This document shows positions 1 through 9,348 of a stretch of DNA of 37,719 bases, in pieces. The stretch comes from a bacterium (GTDB lineage Bacteria > Vulcanimicrobiota > Vulcanimicrobiia > Vulcanimicrobiales > Vulcanimicrobiaceae). The notes under the pieces were generated by a model. It was not told where the DNA came from, made no database searches, and saw nothing but the letters and a program-made list of their open reading frames with translations. The stretch is from contig JAJYMV010000149.1 in NCBI GenBank assembly GCA_021786705.1, positions 1-37,719 on the forward strand, given 5' to 3'. The position numbers and the translations under genes were made by a program. How positions within the stretch are numbered: position 1 is the stretch's first letter; every line of letters starts with the position of its first letter.

Positions 1-1965
1 CCGATCTGCGATAAAGGCGGAGAGTGCGATCTGCAGGACTACGCAATGGCGTACGGCCGCGGCAGCAGCGATCTCGCCGATCCGAAGACGAGCAAACCGA
101 AGGCGGTCGATCTCGGCCCGACGATCGTGCTCGACGAAGAGCGTTGCGTCGTCTGTCAGCGCTGCGTGCGATTCGACGACCTGATCGCCGGCGAGCGGCA
201 ACTCGTGTTAAAGGATCGCGGACATCGCGACATGATCGCCACCGCTACCGGCGATCCGTATCGCCACAATTTTACGGGCAACGTTACCGAACTCTGCCCG
301 GTCGGCGCGCTTACGTCAAAGACCTATCGCTTTAAATCGCGTCCGTGGGATCTCAACCGCACCGAGACGAGTTGCACGCAATGCTCGGTCGGCTGCCGCA
401 TGAACGTCGACGTTCGGAACGGGACGGTGCTGCGGACGATGTCGGTGGAGGGCGACGACGCCGTCTCCGATTGGTGGCTCTGCGACCGCGGTCGCTATAA
501 CGTCGGCTACATCGATGCCCCCGAGCGCGTCAAACAACCGTTGTTGCGGCGCGATGGAACTTTCATGCAGATCGGCTGGGACGATGCCTTCGCGATCTGG
601 GCGAAGGCGATTCGCACGGCGCTCGATGCGCGCGGCCCCGAGAGTATTGCGGCGATCGGCGGCGGACGCCTCACCAATGAAGAAGCGTACGTGCTCGCGC
701 GGAGCATGCGCGCGCTCGGCGTGAAAAATATCGATTGGCGTACCGGCCGGCAGCGGCAAGCGACGCCGGGCAGCTCGGGCGGCACGCTGCTCGATCTCGA
801 ACGCGCCGGCGCGATCGTAACGATCGGCGAGTCCCCCGCGCAACTCGCACCCGTTATGGACCTGCGCGTTCGCAAAGCGGTCCGCCACGGTGCGCGCTCT
901 ATTCGCGTCGCTTCGCACGAAGCGCCGCCGACGATGCGCTACCTCGACGTTCCCGACGTTGCCGCTGCCGCCGCCGCGATTCCGGCGAACGTTACGCGCG
1001 TCGCCTTGCTTTGGGACGGCGTCGATAGCGCGCTCGCTCGCGCCGCGTTCGCCGCGCTCGAACGCGAGGGGCGTACGCTGCTCACCTACATCTCCGGCGA
1101 ACAAGGGAACGCGCGCGGTGCCGAAGCGATGGGGATGTTGCCGTTCTCCGGCCCGGGCTATCACGTCGCCGACACGGGCCGCGATTTCGACGGGGTCTGT
1201 ACCGACGCGCTCGCCGGAAAGATCGACGTCCTTTCGATCTTCGGTGCGAACCCCGCCCTCAACGCCGCCGACGGCGCTCGCGTTCGCGACGCACTCCAAG
1301 CGGTCGGCTTTCTCGTCGTCACCGAGCTCTTTATGACCGAGACCGCGAAGATGGCATCGCTCGTGTTGCCCGCCGCGGGTGCGTTCGAGAAGAGCGGCAG
1401 CATCGTGAACCTCGCCGGCGACGTGCTGCCGACCGCCGCCGCACTCGCGCCGCCCGACGGCGTTCTCAGCGATTTTGAAATCGTTGCCGGGCTCGCGCGT
1501 GCGTTGGAGATCGCGCTCCCCGATACCGAAGAGATCGAACGCGCGACGATCGCCGCTGCGGCGGCGCTGCCGGTCGGCATCGCATTCGGCGACGAGCGTT
1601 TTGCCGGGGCTGCAAAAGAGCCCGCGCTCGGCGAGGGCCTGCTGCTGCGCGTGACGCATCACGCATTCGCCGGCGGCGGAACGCTCGCGCACGACGAACG
1701 GATCGCCGCGCTTCGGCCGCTGCCGGAGGCGGCATTCTCGCGAGCCGACGCCGAACGGCTCGGCATTCGGATCGGCGATTACGTCGATCTCGTCGGCCCC
1801 GGAGGAACGCTGCACGATCTGCTCGCCGAGGTACGCGAATCGCTGGCACCGGGGGAGGTCGTCGCGATCGGTGGGCTCTCCGACGCTCCGGCGAACCTGC
1901 TTCCCGAACGCTCGCGCGTTCGGGTCGAGAACGTTCGGCACGCCGATTCGCTGGTGGAGGCGTAA
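1..1965 (+). CDS. nuoG: NADH-quinone oxidoreductase subunit G (5' end cut by window)
   Basis: This is the iron-sulfur and molybdopterin-fold subunit of the complex I peripheral arm, which carries electrons from NADH toward quinone. The frame is open from base 1 and reads PICDKGGECDLQD, the conserved NuoG cluster region, before the first in-window ATG at 46. The gene therefore starts upstream of the window. Next comes the cysteine pattern CVVCQRCVRFDD near position 145, then a 4Fe-4S Mo/W bis-MGD-type motif (CTQCSVGCRMNVDV, about 370-410). A long molybdopterin-oxidoreductase-like domain follows, including SIFGANPALN. It lies three bases upstream of nuoH and is the first visible gene of the nuo operon. 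A 541-aa antisense frame over this gene is a codon-bias shadow. Identity is secure; only the N-terminus is missing. Confidence 0.95.
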   Translation, partial: PICDKGGECDLQDYAMAYGRGSSDLADPKTSKPKAVDLGPTIVLDEERCVVCQRCVRFDDLIAGERQLVLKDRGHRDMIATATGDPYRHNFTGNVTELCPVGALTSKTYRFKSRPWDLNRTETSCTQCSVGCRMNVDVRNGTVLRTMSVEGDDAVSDWWLCDRGRYNVGYIDAPERVKQPLLRRDGTFMQIGWDDAFAIWAKAIRTALDARGPESIAAIGGGRLTNEEAYVLARSMRALGVKNIDWRTGRQRQATPGSSGGTLLDLERAGAIVTIGESPAQLAPVMDLRVRKAVRHGARSIRVASHEAPPTMRYLDVPDVAAAAAAIPANVTRVALLWDGVDSALARAAFAALEREGRTLLTYISGEQGNARGAEAMGMLPFSGPGYHVADTGRDFDGVCTDALAGKIDVLSIFGANPALNAADGARVRDALQAVGFLVVTELFMTETAKMASLVLPAAGAFEKSGSIVNLAGDVLPTAAALAPPDGVLSDFEIVAGLARALEIALPDTEEIERATIAAAAALPVGIAFGDERFAGAAKEPALGEGLLLRVTHHAFAGGGTLAHDERIAALRPLPEAAFSRADAERLGIRIGDYVDLVGPGGTLHDLLAEVRESLAPGEVVAIGGLSDAPANLLPERSRVRVENVRHADSLVEA

Positions 1966-1968
1966 GCG

Positions 1969-2937
1969 ATGCTGATCGTGCTCGTAAAATCGGCGGTACT
2001 ACTGCTCGTGGTGATTACCACATTTGCGTACGCCATGCTCTTCGAACGCAAGATTCTCGGATGGATGCAATTGCGCCCCGGGCCGAACCGCGTTGGGCCG
2101 TGGGGTTTGTTGCAGCCGGCGGCCGATGCGGCGAAGCTGATTCTCAAAGAAGATCTCACGCCGAAGACCGCCGACCCGCTGATCTATCGCCTCGCGCCCT
2201 TCATTTCGCTCCTCACCGCCTTCGCGGTCTACGCGATCGTACCGTTCGGCGCGAACGGCGATGGGTCGCCGTGGGCGATCGGCGATGTCAATGCGGGGAT
2301 TCTGTTCCTCATGGCGATCTCGTCGATCGGCGTTTACGGCATCTCGCTCGGCGGCTGGGCCTCGGGCTCGAAGTTTCCGCTGCTCGGCGCCGTTCGCGGC
2401 ACCGCGCAGATGATCTCCTACGAGCTCTCGATGTCGCTTTCGTTCGTCGGCGTCCTCATGCTCGCTGGGACGACCTCGCTGACCGGCATCGTCAACGCTC
2501 AGGAACGGATGTGGTTCCTTATCCCGCAGGCACTCGGCTTCATCATCTACGTTATTACCGCAGTCGCCGAAACCAATCGCACGCCTTTCGATCTCGTCGA
2601 GGCGGAGACCGAACTCGTCGGCGGCTTTCACACCGAGTACTCGGGGCTTCGGTTCGGATCGTTCTTTATCGCCGAGTACGTGAACATGCTCACAGTCTCG
2701 TGCATCGCGACGTTGCTTTTCATGGGCGGCTGGAACGCACCGTTCGGGCTGACGATGCTTCCGGGGGTCGCTTGGTTCGTCCTGAAGGTCGGGGCGTTCA
2801 TGTTTTTCTACATGTGGTTGCGCGCGACGTTGCCGCGCTTTCGCTACGACCGTCTGATGACGTTCGGGTGGAAGGTGTTGCTTCCGATCGCCACGCTCAA
2901 CCTCGTCGCTACTGCGGCGTGGGTCGCGCTTCACTAA
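1969..2937 (+). CDS. nuoH: NADH-quinone oxidoreductase subunit H
   Basis: Membrane subunit of complex I that forms much of the quinone-binding chamber at the junction of the peripheral and membrane arms. The 322-aa product is typical in length and strongly hydrophobic, with about eight predicted membrane helices. Family signatures are visible: ERKILGWMQLRPGPNRVGPWG near the N-terminus, ETNRTPFDLVEAE in the middle and a conserved acidic GFHTEYSG loop. The ATG follows the nuoG stop by three bases, so the two genes are translationally close. It sits in the standard G-H-I order. Confidence 0.97.
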   Translation: MLIVLVKSAVLLLVVITTFAYAMLFERKILGWMQLRPGPNRVGPWGLLQPAADAAKLILKEDLTPKTADPLIYRLAPFISLLTAFAVYAIVPFGANGDGSPWAIGDVNAGILFLMAISSIGVYGISLGGWASGSKFPLLGAVRGTAQMISYELSMSLSFVGVLMLAGTTSLTGIVNAQERMWFLIPQALGFIIYVITAVAETNRTPFDLVEAETELVGGFHTEYSGLRFGSFFIAEYVNMLTVSCIATLLFMGGWNAPFGLTMLPGVAWFVLKVGAFMFFYMWLRATLPRFRYDRLMTFGWKVLLPIATLNLVATAAWVALH

Positions 2938-2952
2938 GGCGGGAACGAACGA

Positions 2953-3549
2953 ATGCGAAAACACCTCTTTAACGTCGGCGCGATTCTCCAAGGCTTGGGA
3001 ATCACGTTCAAGTATATGTTCGTCCGGCGCCCGACGATCGAATACCCAAGCATCAAAAAGCAGCACGCGCCGCGCTTTCACGGCCTGCACGAACTCCGTC
3101 GTTACGCCGACGGCAAGGAACGGTGCATCGGCTGCGAGCTCTGTTCGAGTGCTTGCCCCGCGAACGCCATTACCGTCATCGGGGCCGAGAACGCCCCCGA
3201 CGCTCGCGTTTCGCCGGGAGAACGCCACGCCGCGAGCTATGAGATCGACGAACTGCGGTGTATTTTCTGCGGGCTCTGCGAAGAAGCGTGCCCGACCGAT
3301 GCCATCGTGTTGACGCCGCGCTTCGAGATGGCGGATTACCGTCGCGGCGCCTTCGTCTATTCGAAGGATCGCCTGCTCGTGCCGAGCGATGCCGGGGTGG
3401 GAACCCCGCCCGACGAGCGTCCGAACGGTATTCCCGCCGACTTGGGCCGCGTCGCCGAGGTGAAATCGACGATGAACGTCGACCGCGGCTATTCGGCGAC
3501 GCATCGCGGTGAAGTGCTCAAAACGGAGCGGAAGGGGCTGGCCGGGTGA
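2953..3549 (+). CDS. nuoI: NADH-quinone oxidoreductase subunit I
   Basis: Ferredoxin-like subunit that holds clusters N6a and N6b and relays electrons to N2 beside the quinone site. Two classical 4Fe-4S motifs are present: CIGCELCSSACP (about residues 57-68) and CIFCGLCEEACP (about residues 102-113). An amphipathic N-terminal helix (GLGITFKYMF) would dock it to the membrane arm. The 198-aa length fits the family, with a C-terminal extension of about 60 residues after the second cluster. The start ATG lies 15 bases after nuoH behind a GGCGGGAACG leader. Its stop overlaps the GTG start of nuoJ. Confidence 0.96.
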   Translation: MRKHLFNVGAILQGLGITFKYMFVRRPTIEYPSIKKQHAPRFHGLHELRRYADGKERCIGCELCSSACPANAITVIGAENAPDARVSPGERHAASYEIDELRCIFCGLCEEACPTDAIVLTPRFEMADYRRGAFVYSKDRLLVPSDAGVGTPPDERPNGIPADLGRVAEVKSTMNVDRGYSATHRGEVLKTERKGLAG

Positions 3550-4142
3550 TTGCCTTTTGGATTATTGCGGCGGTTTTAATCGTCAGCGCGCTCTGGACGG
3601 TGACCGCACGGAAGCCGATCTACAGCGTCGTCTCGTTGCTGCTGAATTTTGCCGCACTCGCGACGACCTATCTCATCTTGCACGCCGAGTTTCTCGCCGT
3701 CATGCAGATTATCGTCTACTCGGGAGCGATCCTCATGCTCTTCGTTTTCGTGATCGCGCTCCTCAATAGCGGCATCGCCGCAGTCGTGCTCGGGCGCGAC
3801 CGCGTTCCGGTGGCGCCGGCTGCAGCGGCGGCGCTCGCCGCGGTCGCTTTCGTCGCCACGGCGATCGCCGCGGCTCACGCACCCGCCATCGCGCCGATCG
3901 CCACGCATTCGCCGTTGGGAGCGGTGGGGCGCGGAAACGTTTTCGGCAGTATCGGAGATTTCGGCCAGGCGCTCTTCCTTTCGCGGTTGTTGCCGTTCGA
4001 AATCACCGCATTGATTTTAATGGTCGCGGTCGTCGGCGTCGTGCTGCTCGCCGGCGATCTCACCCCCTACGTTCCAACGCGCCGTCGCGCCGAGCAGACG
4101 CGCCGCGCATTACGCGAAGCGATCCTTCGGGAGGGTAAATAA
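3546..4142 (+). CDS. nuoJ: NADH-quinone oxidoreductase subunit J
   Basis: Hydrophobic membrane-arm subunit of complex I. The 198-aa protein has about five predicted membrane segments and the conserved stretch AEFLAVMQIIVYSGAILMLF, which is characteristic of NuoJ/ND6. Translation probably begins at a GTG (3546-3548) embedded in the nuoI stop (GTGA overlap), which indicates translational coupling. The stop TAA shares its last base with the ATG of nuoK (TAATG). An Ala/Pro-rich loop at about residues 95-125 looks lineage-specific. Confidence 0.93.
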   Translation: MIAFWIIAAVLIVSALWTVTARKPIYSVVSLLLNFAALATTYLILHAEFLAVMQIIVYSGAILMLFVFVIALLNSGIAAVVLGRDRVPVAPAAAAALAAVAFVATAIAAAHAPAIAPIATHSPLGAVGRGNVFGSIGDFGQALFLSRLLPFEITALILMVAVVGVVLLAGDLTPYVPTRRRAEQTRRALREAILREGK

Positions 4143-4462
4143 TGGCGACGTCCTTCGCCGGCGTGCCGATCTTCGATTACGAAGCGTTGGCTTCGATACT
4201 CTTTTTCATAGGGCTCACCGGCGCGATCGCGCGGCGGAACCCGTTGGTGATGTTGATGAGCATCGAGCTCATGTTCAATGCGGCGAACCTCGCATTCATC
4301 GTCTTCGCGCGCGCGTGGCTCAATAACGCCGGGCAGATCTTTGCGTTCTTGGTGATCACCGTTGCAGCGGCGGAGGCCGCCATCGCTTTGGCGATCGTCG
4401 TCGTCGTCTTCCGCTCGGCGCCGCAGGTCGATGTCGACGAAGTTCGGGTGCTGCATGGCTAA
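4142..4462 (+). CDS. nuoK: NADH-quinone oxidoreductase subunit K
   Basis: Small membrane-arm subunit (ND4L-type) contributing to the proton-translocation chain next to NuoJ and NuoN. The 106-aa product has three hydrophobic helices. Conserved glutamates lie in the second and third helices, in the stretches MSIELMFNAANLAF and TVAAAEAAIALAI. The ATG overlaps the nuoJ stop by one base, and the 3' end overlaps the nuoL start by eight bases. Length and motif order match the family. Confidence 0.95.
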   Translation: MATSFAGVPIFDYEALASILFFIGLTGAIARRNPLVMLMSIELMFNAANLAFIVFARAWLNNAGQIFAFLVITVAAAEAAIALAIVVVVFRSAPQVDVDEVRVLHG

Positions 4463-6440
4463 CCCGGAACACGTCATGGGTGTCGTCGGGAGCTATCCGC
4501 TCCTCGTCACACTCTGGTTGCTGCCGCTCTTCGGAGCGATTCTGTGCTGGGCGTTCGGCCCGCAACTCAAACGTGCAGCGGGTTGGGCCGCTACGCTTAT
4601 CGCCTTTCTCGCCTTCGGGCTGACGATCGCATCGTGGGGCGCCGGAACGCAGAGCCTCAATGGCGCGCTCGGTGCCGATCAGCCCCTGGTGAGCTGGATG
4701 GCGGGCTTCCATCTCGGGCTCTTGCTCGATCCGCTCTCGCTCCTCTGGGCCTGTATCATCACCGGCGTCGGGGCACTCATCCACCTGTACTCCATCGGGT
4801 ATATGGAGGGCGATTCGGCGTTCGCGCGGTTCTTCGCGTACATGAATTTCTTCTTGTTCGCGATGTTGACGTTGGTGCTCTCCGATAACTTCGTTGGGCT
4901 TTTGATCGGTTGGGGGCTCGTCGGTCTCGCCTCGTACTTCTTGATCGGATTTTGGTTCTATAAGCCCTCCGCGGTAGCCGCGGCGCGCAAAGCCTTCGTG
5001 ATCAACGTCGCCGGCGACGTCGGCATCATGTTCGCGATCTTTCTGATCGTGCAGAAGACGGGCTCCATAAGTTTCGGCAACGCCTTCGCCGCTGCCGACA
5101 CCTATGGGCCGACGCTGTTGCTGGCGATCTGTATCTCGCTCTTCATCGGAGCGGCGGCGAAATCGGCACAGGTTCCACTGCATACCTGGCTTCCCGATGC
5201 GATGGAGGGCCCGACGCCGGTCTCGGCGCTCATCCACGCGGCAACGATGGTCACCGCGGGCGTCTATCTCATCGCACGCTGTGCACCGCTCTGGTCGCAC
5301 GACGGCAACGCGCAGCTCCTGGTCGGAACGATCGGCGGCGTCACCGCATTGGTCGGGGCGATTTTAGGGATGGTGCAATGGGATATCAAACGCATCCTCG
5401 CCTATTCCACGATGTCGCAGATCGGTTACATGATTATGGGCGTCGGCGTCGGCGCCTACGAAGCGGGCGTCGCGCATTTCTTCACGCACGCGTTTTTCAA
5501 AGCGCAGCTCTTCCTCGGTTCGGGGTTGATCATTCACGCGCTGGCGAACGAACAGGACGTCCGGCGTATGGGCGGCTTGCGAAAACGGCTGCCGTTTGCA
5601 TTCATCGCCATGCTCGTCGGCGTACTGGCGATCTGCGGCATCCCGGGATTGAGCGGATCGTTTAGTAAGGATGCCGTGATTCAAGGCGCGCTCGACCGCG
5701 GGCACCCGTGGCTCTACGCCGTCGGCATCTTGACGGCGGGTATGACGGCGTACTACATGTTCCGTATGCTCTTCGTGACGTTCTTCGGCAAGTATCGCGG
5801 CGACGTCGATCCCTCGGAGCTCGGTATCCGGCATCCCGAATTCGCCGGCACCGAGACGCATCTCGCCGATGACGGGCACGAGCAGCATCACGCACCGGCG
5901 TGGTTGATGAACGTTCCGGTCGCGATCCTCATCGTGCCCTCGATCTTTGCGGGATGGCTGCTCTACGGCGGCGCGAACTCGCCCTGGCACCGATTCTTCG
6001 ACCCGCAGTTCGGCGTCGGCCACTTCGTCGGCGTGCCGATCTCCGAGATGACGACCACGCTCGTCACGCTCGCCTGCGTCGCGGTGGGTATCCTCGTGGC
6101 CTATCTGCGCTATGGAACGAAGGTGGCGCGCGAGAAATCGGTCGAGCGGCTTCGCCGTGAATCGATCGGCATGTCGCCAATACTGGCAAATGCGTTCTAT
6201 TTCGACGTCGCGCTCGACGCGTTATTCGTGAAGACGAGTGAAGCGCTCGGGCGGCTCGTGAGCCGGATACTCGATCCGCACGTCGTCGATGGAGCGGTGC
6301 GCGAAGCCACGATCGTCACGCAATGGAGCGGCGCGCTCGTGCGCTCGTTCCAAACCGGGTTAGTTCGTGCCTATGCCGTCTTTCTCGCCGTCGGCATCGC
6401 CTGTTTTGCCGCATTCTACGCCTTCCACGGAGTTCACTGA
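4455..6440 (+). CDS. nuoL: NADH-quinone oxidoreductase subunit L
   Basis: Distal antiporter-like, proton-pumping subunit of complex I with the long lateral helix. From the ATG at 4455 it encodes about 661 residues. An upstream in-frame ATG at 4362 would add an arginine/serine-rich stretch overlapping nuoK and is rejected. A second ATG at 4476 is possible. Family signatures include LLIGWGLVGLASYFLIGFW, the KSAQVPLHTWLPDAMEGPTP quinone/H+-antiporter motif, and ALIHAATMVTAGVYL. Its stop overlaps the nuoM ATG (ATGA). Confidence 0.95.
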   Translation: MANPEHVMGVVGSYPLLVTLWLLPLFGAILCWAFGPQLKRAAGWAATLIAFLAFGLTIASWGAGTQSLNGALGADQPLVSWMAGFHLGLLLDPLSLLWACIITGVGALIHLYSIGYMEGDSAFARFFAYMNFFLFAMLTLVLSDNFVGLLIGWGLVGLASYFLIGFWFYKPSAVAAARKAFVINVAGDVGIMFAIFLIVQKTGSISFGNAFAAADTYGPTLLLAICISLFIGAAAKSAQVPLHTWLPDAMEGPTPVSALIHAATMVTAGVYLIARCAPLWSHDGNAQLLVGTIGGVTALVGAILGMVQWDIKRILAYSTMSQIGYMIMGVGVGAYEAGVAHFFTHAFFKAQLFLGSGLIIHALANEQDVRRMGGLRKRLPFAFIAMLVGVLAICGIPGLSGSFSKDAVIQGALDRGHPWLYAVGILTAGMTAYYMFRMLFVTFFGKYRGDVDPSELGIRHPEFAGTETHLADDGHEQHHAPAWLMNVPVAILIVPSIFAGWLLYGGANSPWHRFFDPQFGVGHFVGVPISEMTTTLVTLACVAVGILVAYLRYGTKVAREKSVERLRRESIGMSPILANAFYFDVALDALFVKTSEALGRLVSRILDPHVVDGAVREATIVTQWSGALVRSFQTGLVRAYAVFLAVGIACFAAFYAFHGVH

Positions 6441-7864
6441 TGCTGCTTGCACTCGTTCTCCTTCCAATCGTCGCGGGCTCCGCGATGTTGCTATCGCGCG
6501 GTGAAGACCGACGCACGTACCGCGGTATCGGCGTCGCGGTCGCGCTGGCGACCTTGGCGATCGCGGTCGCGGCTCGCTCCGAGGATTGGAGCGTTCCGTG
6601 GCTGCGGGCGCCCTTCGTCGCGAATTTCCATCTCGGCATCGGAACGCTCGCATTCTGGCTGATCGCGTTGCTCGCGCTCTGTACCGCCTGTGCTGTTCTC
6701 GCCGTCGATAGCGCGCGCCCGCGCGCGCTCGTCGGGCAGTTGCTGTTGCTCGAGGGAGCGATGCTGGGGCTCTTCGTCTCGCGCGATCTCTTGCTCTTCG
6801 CGCTCTTTTACGATCTCATGCTCGTTCCGGTGTTTTTCGTACTGCTCGAGCGGAGCGAGCATCCGCGCGATGCGTGGCGCTATATCATCTATAATTTTGC
6901 GGGCGGCCTTTTATTGCTGTTGGCAACGGCCGCATTCGGCGTTTTGCACGGGACGACCGACGTCATCGGGAGCGCCGGGAACGCAATTGCGGGTGCGTGG
7001 GCGCCGTGGATTTTCTGGGGATTTGCGATCGCCTTCTTGGTGAAGACGCCGGCGTTTCCGCTACACACCTGGATGCCCAATACCTATGCGAGCCTCCCCG
7101 CGCCGGTCGCAGCCGTCGTCGGTGCGGTGCAATCGAAGGCCGGGCTCTACGGGTTCTTCGTCGTCGCGCTGGCGTTGATGCCGCAGGAAGTCGCGCGCTA
7201 TTCGGGCGCGCTCATCGTAATCGGTTCGATCTCGCTGCTTTACGGTGCGGTCGCCGCACTCGTGCAAACCGATGCAAAGCGCGTCGTTGCCTACTCCTCG
7301 CTCTCGCATCTCGGTCTGATCGTCATCGCGATTGCCACGCAACAACCGCTCGCACTCGCGGGCGCCGCGCTCTATATCGTCGCGCACGGACTCTTCACCG
7401 CGGCCCTCTTCATCGGACTGGGCTACGTTGAGGAGCGCGAGGAAACGCGCTCGCTCGCGCGGCTGCGCGGGATCGGCGCGAAGAACCCGCGCCTCGCCGG
7501 CGCGCTCACGATCGCCGGGCTGGCGATGCTCGGCCTTCCCGGCCTCGCCGGGTTCGTCGGCGAACTGGTCATCATCGCCGGTATCGTGCAGAGTGGAAAT
7601 ATTGCGGTGGCGGTCGTCGCCGTTATCTCCGTCGTGCTCGCATCCGCGTACGTTCTGCGTTTGTTCCAGGGAATCGTGAACGGCCCGGTCGTTCACGATC
7701 TCCCGGTTCGCCGCGATCTCACCTGGCGCGAAGGCATCGCGATCGCACCGCTCCTCCTCGCATTGCTCTATCTCGGCGTGAACCCGCATGCCGTACTCGC
7801 CGGCGGGGCCGTCGCGATTCCACGCGCGCCGCTTTCATCAACTTCAGGAGTTCCGACGCCATGA
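6440..7864 (+). CDS. nuoM: NADH-quinone oxidoreductase subunit M
   Basis: Antiporter-like proton-pumping membrane subunit of complex I. The ATG at 6440 overlaps the nuoL TGA and yields about 474 residues beginning MLLALVLLP. A longer reading from 6323 would extend into nuoL and is unlikely. Conserved motifs are FALFYDLMLVPVFFVLLE, LVKTPAFPLHTWMPNTYAS and a KRVVAYSSLSHLG segment. All belong to the proton-antiporter fold and include the functional lysine and histidine positions. Its stop overlaps the nuoN ATG, again as ATGA. Confidence 0.95.
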   Translation: MLLALVLLPIVAGSAMLLSRGEDRRTYRGIGVAVALATLAIAVAARSEDWSVPWLRAPFVANFHLGIGTLAFWLIALLALCTACAVLAVDSARPRALVGQLLLLEGAMLGLFVSRDLLLFALFYDLMLVPVFFVLLERSEHPRDAWRYIIYNFAGGLLLLLATAAFGVLHGTTDVIGSAGNAIAGAWAPWIFWGFAIAFLVKTPAFPLHTWMPNTYASLPAPVAAVVGAVQSKAGLYGFFVVALALMPQEVARYSGALIVIGSISLLYGAVAALVQTDAKRVVAYSSLSHLGLIVIAIATQQPLALAGAALYIVAHGLFTAALFIGLGYVEEREETRSLARLRGIGAKNPRLAGALTIAGLAMLGLPGLAGFVGELVIIAGIVQSGNIAVAVVAVISVVLASAYVLRLFQGIVNGPVVHDLPVRRDLTWREGIAIAPLLLALLYLGVNPHAVLAGGAVAIPRAPLSSTSGVPTP

Positions 7865-9294
7865 CGTTGCCGTTTACCCACGTCGATTGGGCGGCGATCG
7901 CGCCGCTCGAAGTGCTCGCCGCAACCGGGTTGCTCGTGTTGCTCCTCGATCTCGTGCTGCGACCCTTCGCGCCGCGGGCGCTCTCGCTCGGGATCGCCAT
8001 TCTCGGAACGATCGTGACTGCGGTCACGATCGGGCAGCAGTACGGCACGAATGTTGCAGCTTTTAACGGCGGCTACATCGTCGGGAATTTCAGCGTGCTT
8101 TTCGGCGCCGTCGTCCTCCTCGGAACGCTCGGCGCACTCGCGCTGATGGGGCGTGGGGGCGGCGATCGCGAGAGCGCCGGAACCATCGCCTTGCTGCTCT
8201 GGAGCGCGTGCGGGGCGTTGCTCCTCACCGGTGCCTCGACGACGATGACGGTATTCCTCGGCATCGAATTGCTTTCGCTCTCGCTCTACTGCCTTTGCGG
8301 GCTCGCCGACCGCGCGAGCGCACGCGAGGCCGCGCTGAAGTATCTCTTGCTCTCCTCGACGGCGTCGGCGGTATTGCTTTTCGGTATGGCCTTGCTCTTC
8401 GGAGCGAGTGGGAGCGTTTCGCTCGCCGCCCTTGCGACGCCGGCGATGGTGGGAAATCCGCTCTTCTGGATGGGCAGCGGCTTTTTTCTCGTCGGCATCG
8501 CGTTTAAGTTAAGTCTCGTGCCGTTCCACGCATGGGCTCCCGATGTCTATGAAGGCGCTCCGCTGCCGATTACGGCGTTTATGACCGTGGTGACGAAAGC
8601 CGCGACGATCGCTATCTTCGCGCGCTTCGCCTATGCGGCGCTGCCGAGCGGCGCCTCGCAAGTACTCTTGCTGCCGGTCTGGATCGTCGCCGGTATTTCG
8701 ATGATCGTCGGCAACGTCGGCATGCTCGCGCAGCACGATCTCAAACGCTTGCTCGGCTACTCGGGTATCGCGCAGGTCGGCTATATTCTCGCCGCGCTCG
8801 CCGGGACGACGCGACTGGGTTTGCGTTATGCGTTTTTCTATCTCGCCGTGTACGCGGTCATGAATCTGGGAGCGTTCGCCGTCGCGGCGGCGCTCAGTAC
8901 GGGCGATGCTGAAGAAGGGGCGAGGCTCGAAACCTACCGCGGGCTCGGGGCGCGCCGGCCGCTGCTCGCCGCTGCGATGACGTTCTTTCTTCTGGCGCTC
9001 GCCGGTCTGCCGCCGACGGCGGGCTTCCTCGGCAAAATCCTCATTCTCGCCGCGACGGCTGGAAGCGGGTATCTCTGGCTGGCCGCGCTCCTTCTTGCCG
9101 GAACCGCGATCTCGCTCTATGCCTACGCGAAGGTCATTATGGCGATGTATCGCCCCGACCACCGCGTTCGTGCCGCCGAACCGGTCCGCAGCGCGCCGTT
9201 GCCGTGGGTGAGCCTCGCGCTCTGCCTGGTAGCGACGGTCGCTCTCACCTTCTATCCGCTGCTCCCGACGGGGTTGCTGCCGCTCGTCAAGTGA
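7861..9294 (+). CDS. nuoN: NADH-quinone oxidoreductase subunit N
   Basis: Third antiporter-like membrane subunit of complex I and the last gene of the operon here. The 477-aa protein has about 14 hydrophobic segments. Recognisable motifs are FLGIELLSLSLYCLCG, FKLSLVPFHAWAPDVYEGAP, and KRLLGYSGIAQVGYIL. The ATG overlaps the nuoM stop. The 54 bases that follow lead directly to a secreted TPR gene on the same strand. No strong terminator is visible there, so some read-through is possible. Confidence 0.95.
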   Translation: MTLPFTHVDWAAIAPLEVLAATGLLVLLLDLVLRPFAPRALSLGIAILGTIVTAVTIGQQYGTNVAAFNGGYIVGNFSVLFGAVVLLGTLGALALMGRGGGDRESAGTIALLLWSACGALLLTGASTTMTVFLGIELLSLSLYCLCGLADRASAREAALKYLLLSSTASAVLLFGMALLFGASGSVSLAALATPAMVGNPLFWMGSGFFLVGIAFKLSLVPFHAWAPDVYEGAPLPITAFMTVVTKAATIAIFARFAYAALPSGASQVLLLPVWIVAGISMIVGNVGMLAQHDLKRLLGYSGIAQVGYILAALAGTTRLGLRYAFFYLAVYAVMNLGAFAVAAALSTGDAEEGARLETYRGLGARRPLLAAAMTFFLLALAGLPPTAGFLGKILILAATAGSGYLWLAALLLAGTAISLYAYAKVIMAMYRPDHRVRAAEPVRSAPLPWVSLALCLVATVALTFYPLLPTGLLPLVK

Positions 9295-9348
9295 TTTTGT
9301 TAGGGACCCCTCGTACACGGCTCCGACTTTTGCTACACTGAGCGGGCG

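Noticed and set aside
316-1941. 541-aa minus-strand open frame opposite nuoG
   Set aside because: Arginine-rich, low-complexity translation with no domain; codon-bias shadow of the secure nuoG gene.
1999-3504. 501-aa minus-strand open frame across nuoH and nuoI
   Set aside because: It spans two real genes in antisense, is charged and repetitive, and has no start signal.
4362-4454. Upstream extension of nuoL
   Set aside because: It adds an Arg/Ser-rich stretch inside nuoK that is not NuoL-like.
9298-9339. Sigma-70 promoter before the TPR gene (TTGTTA and TACACT)
   Set aside because: The two elements are about 30 bases apart, well outside the usual 16-18.
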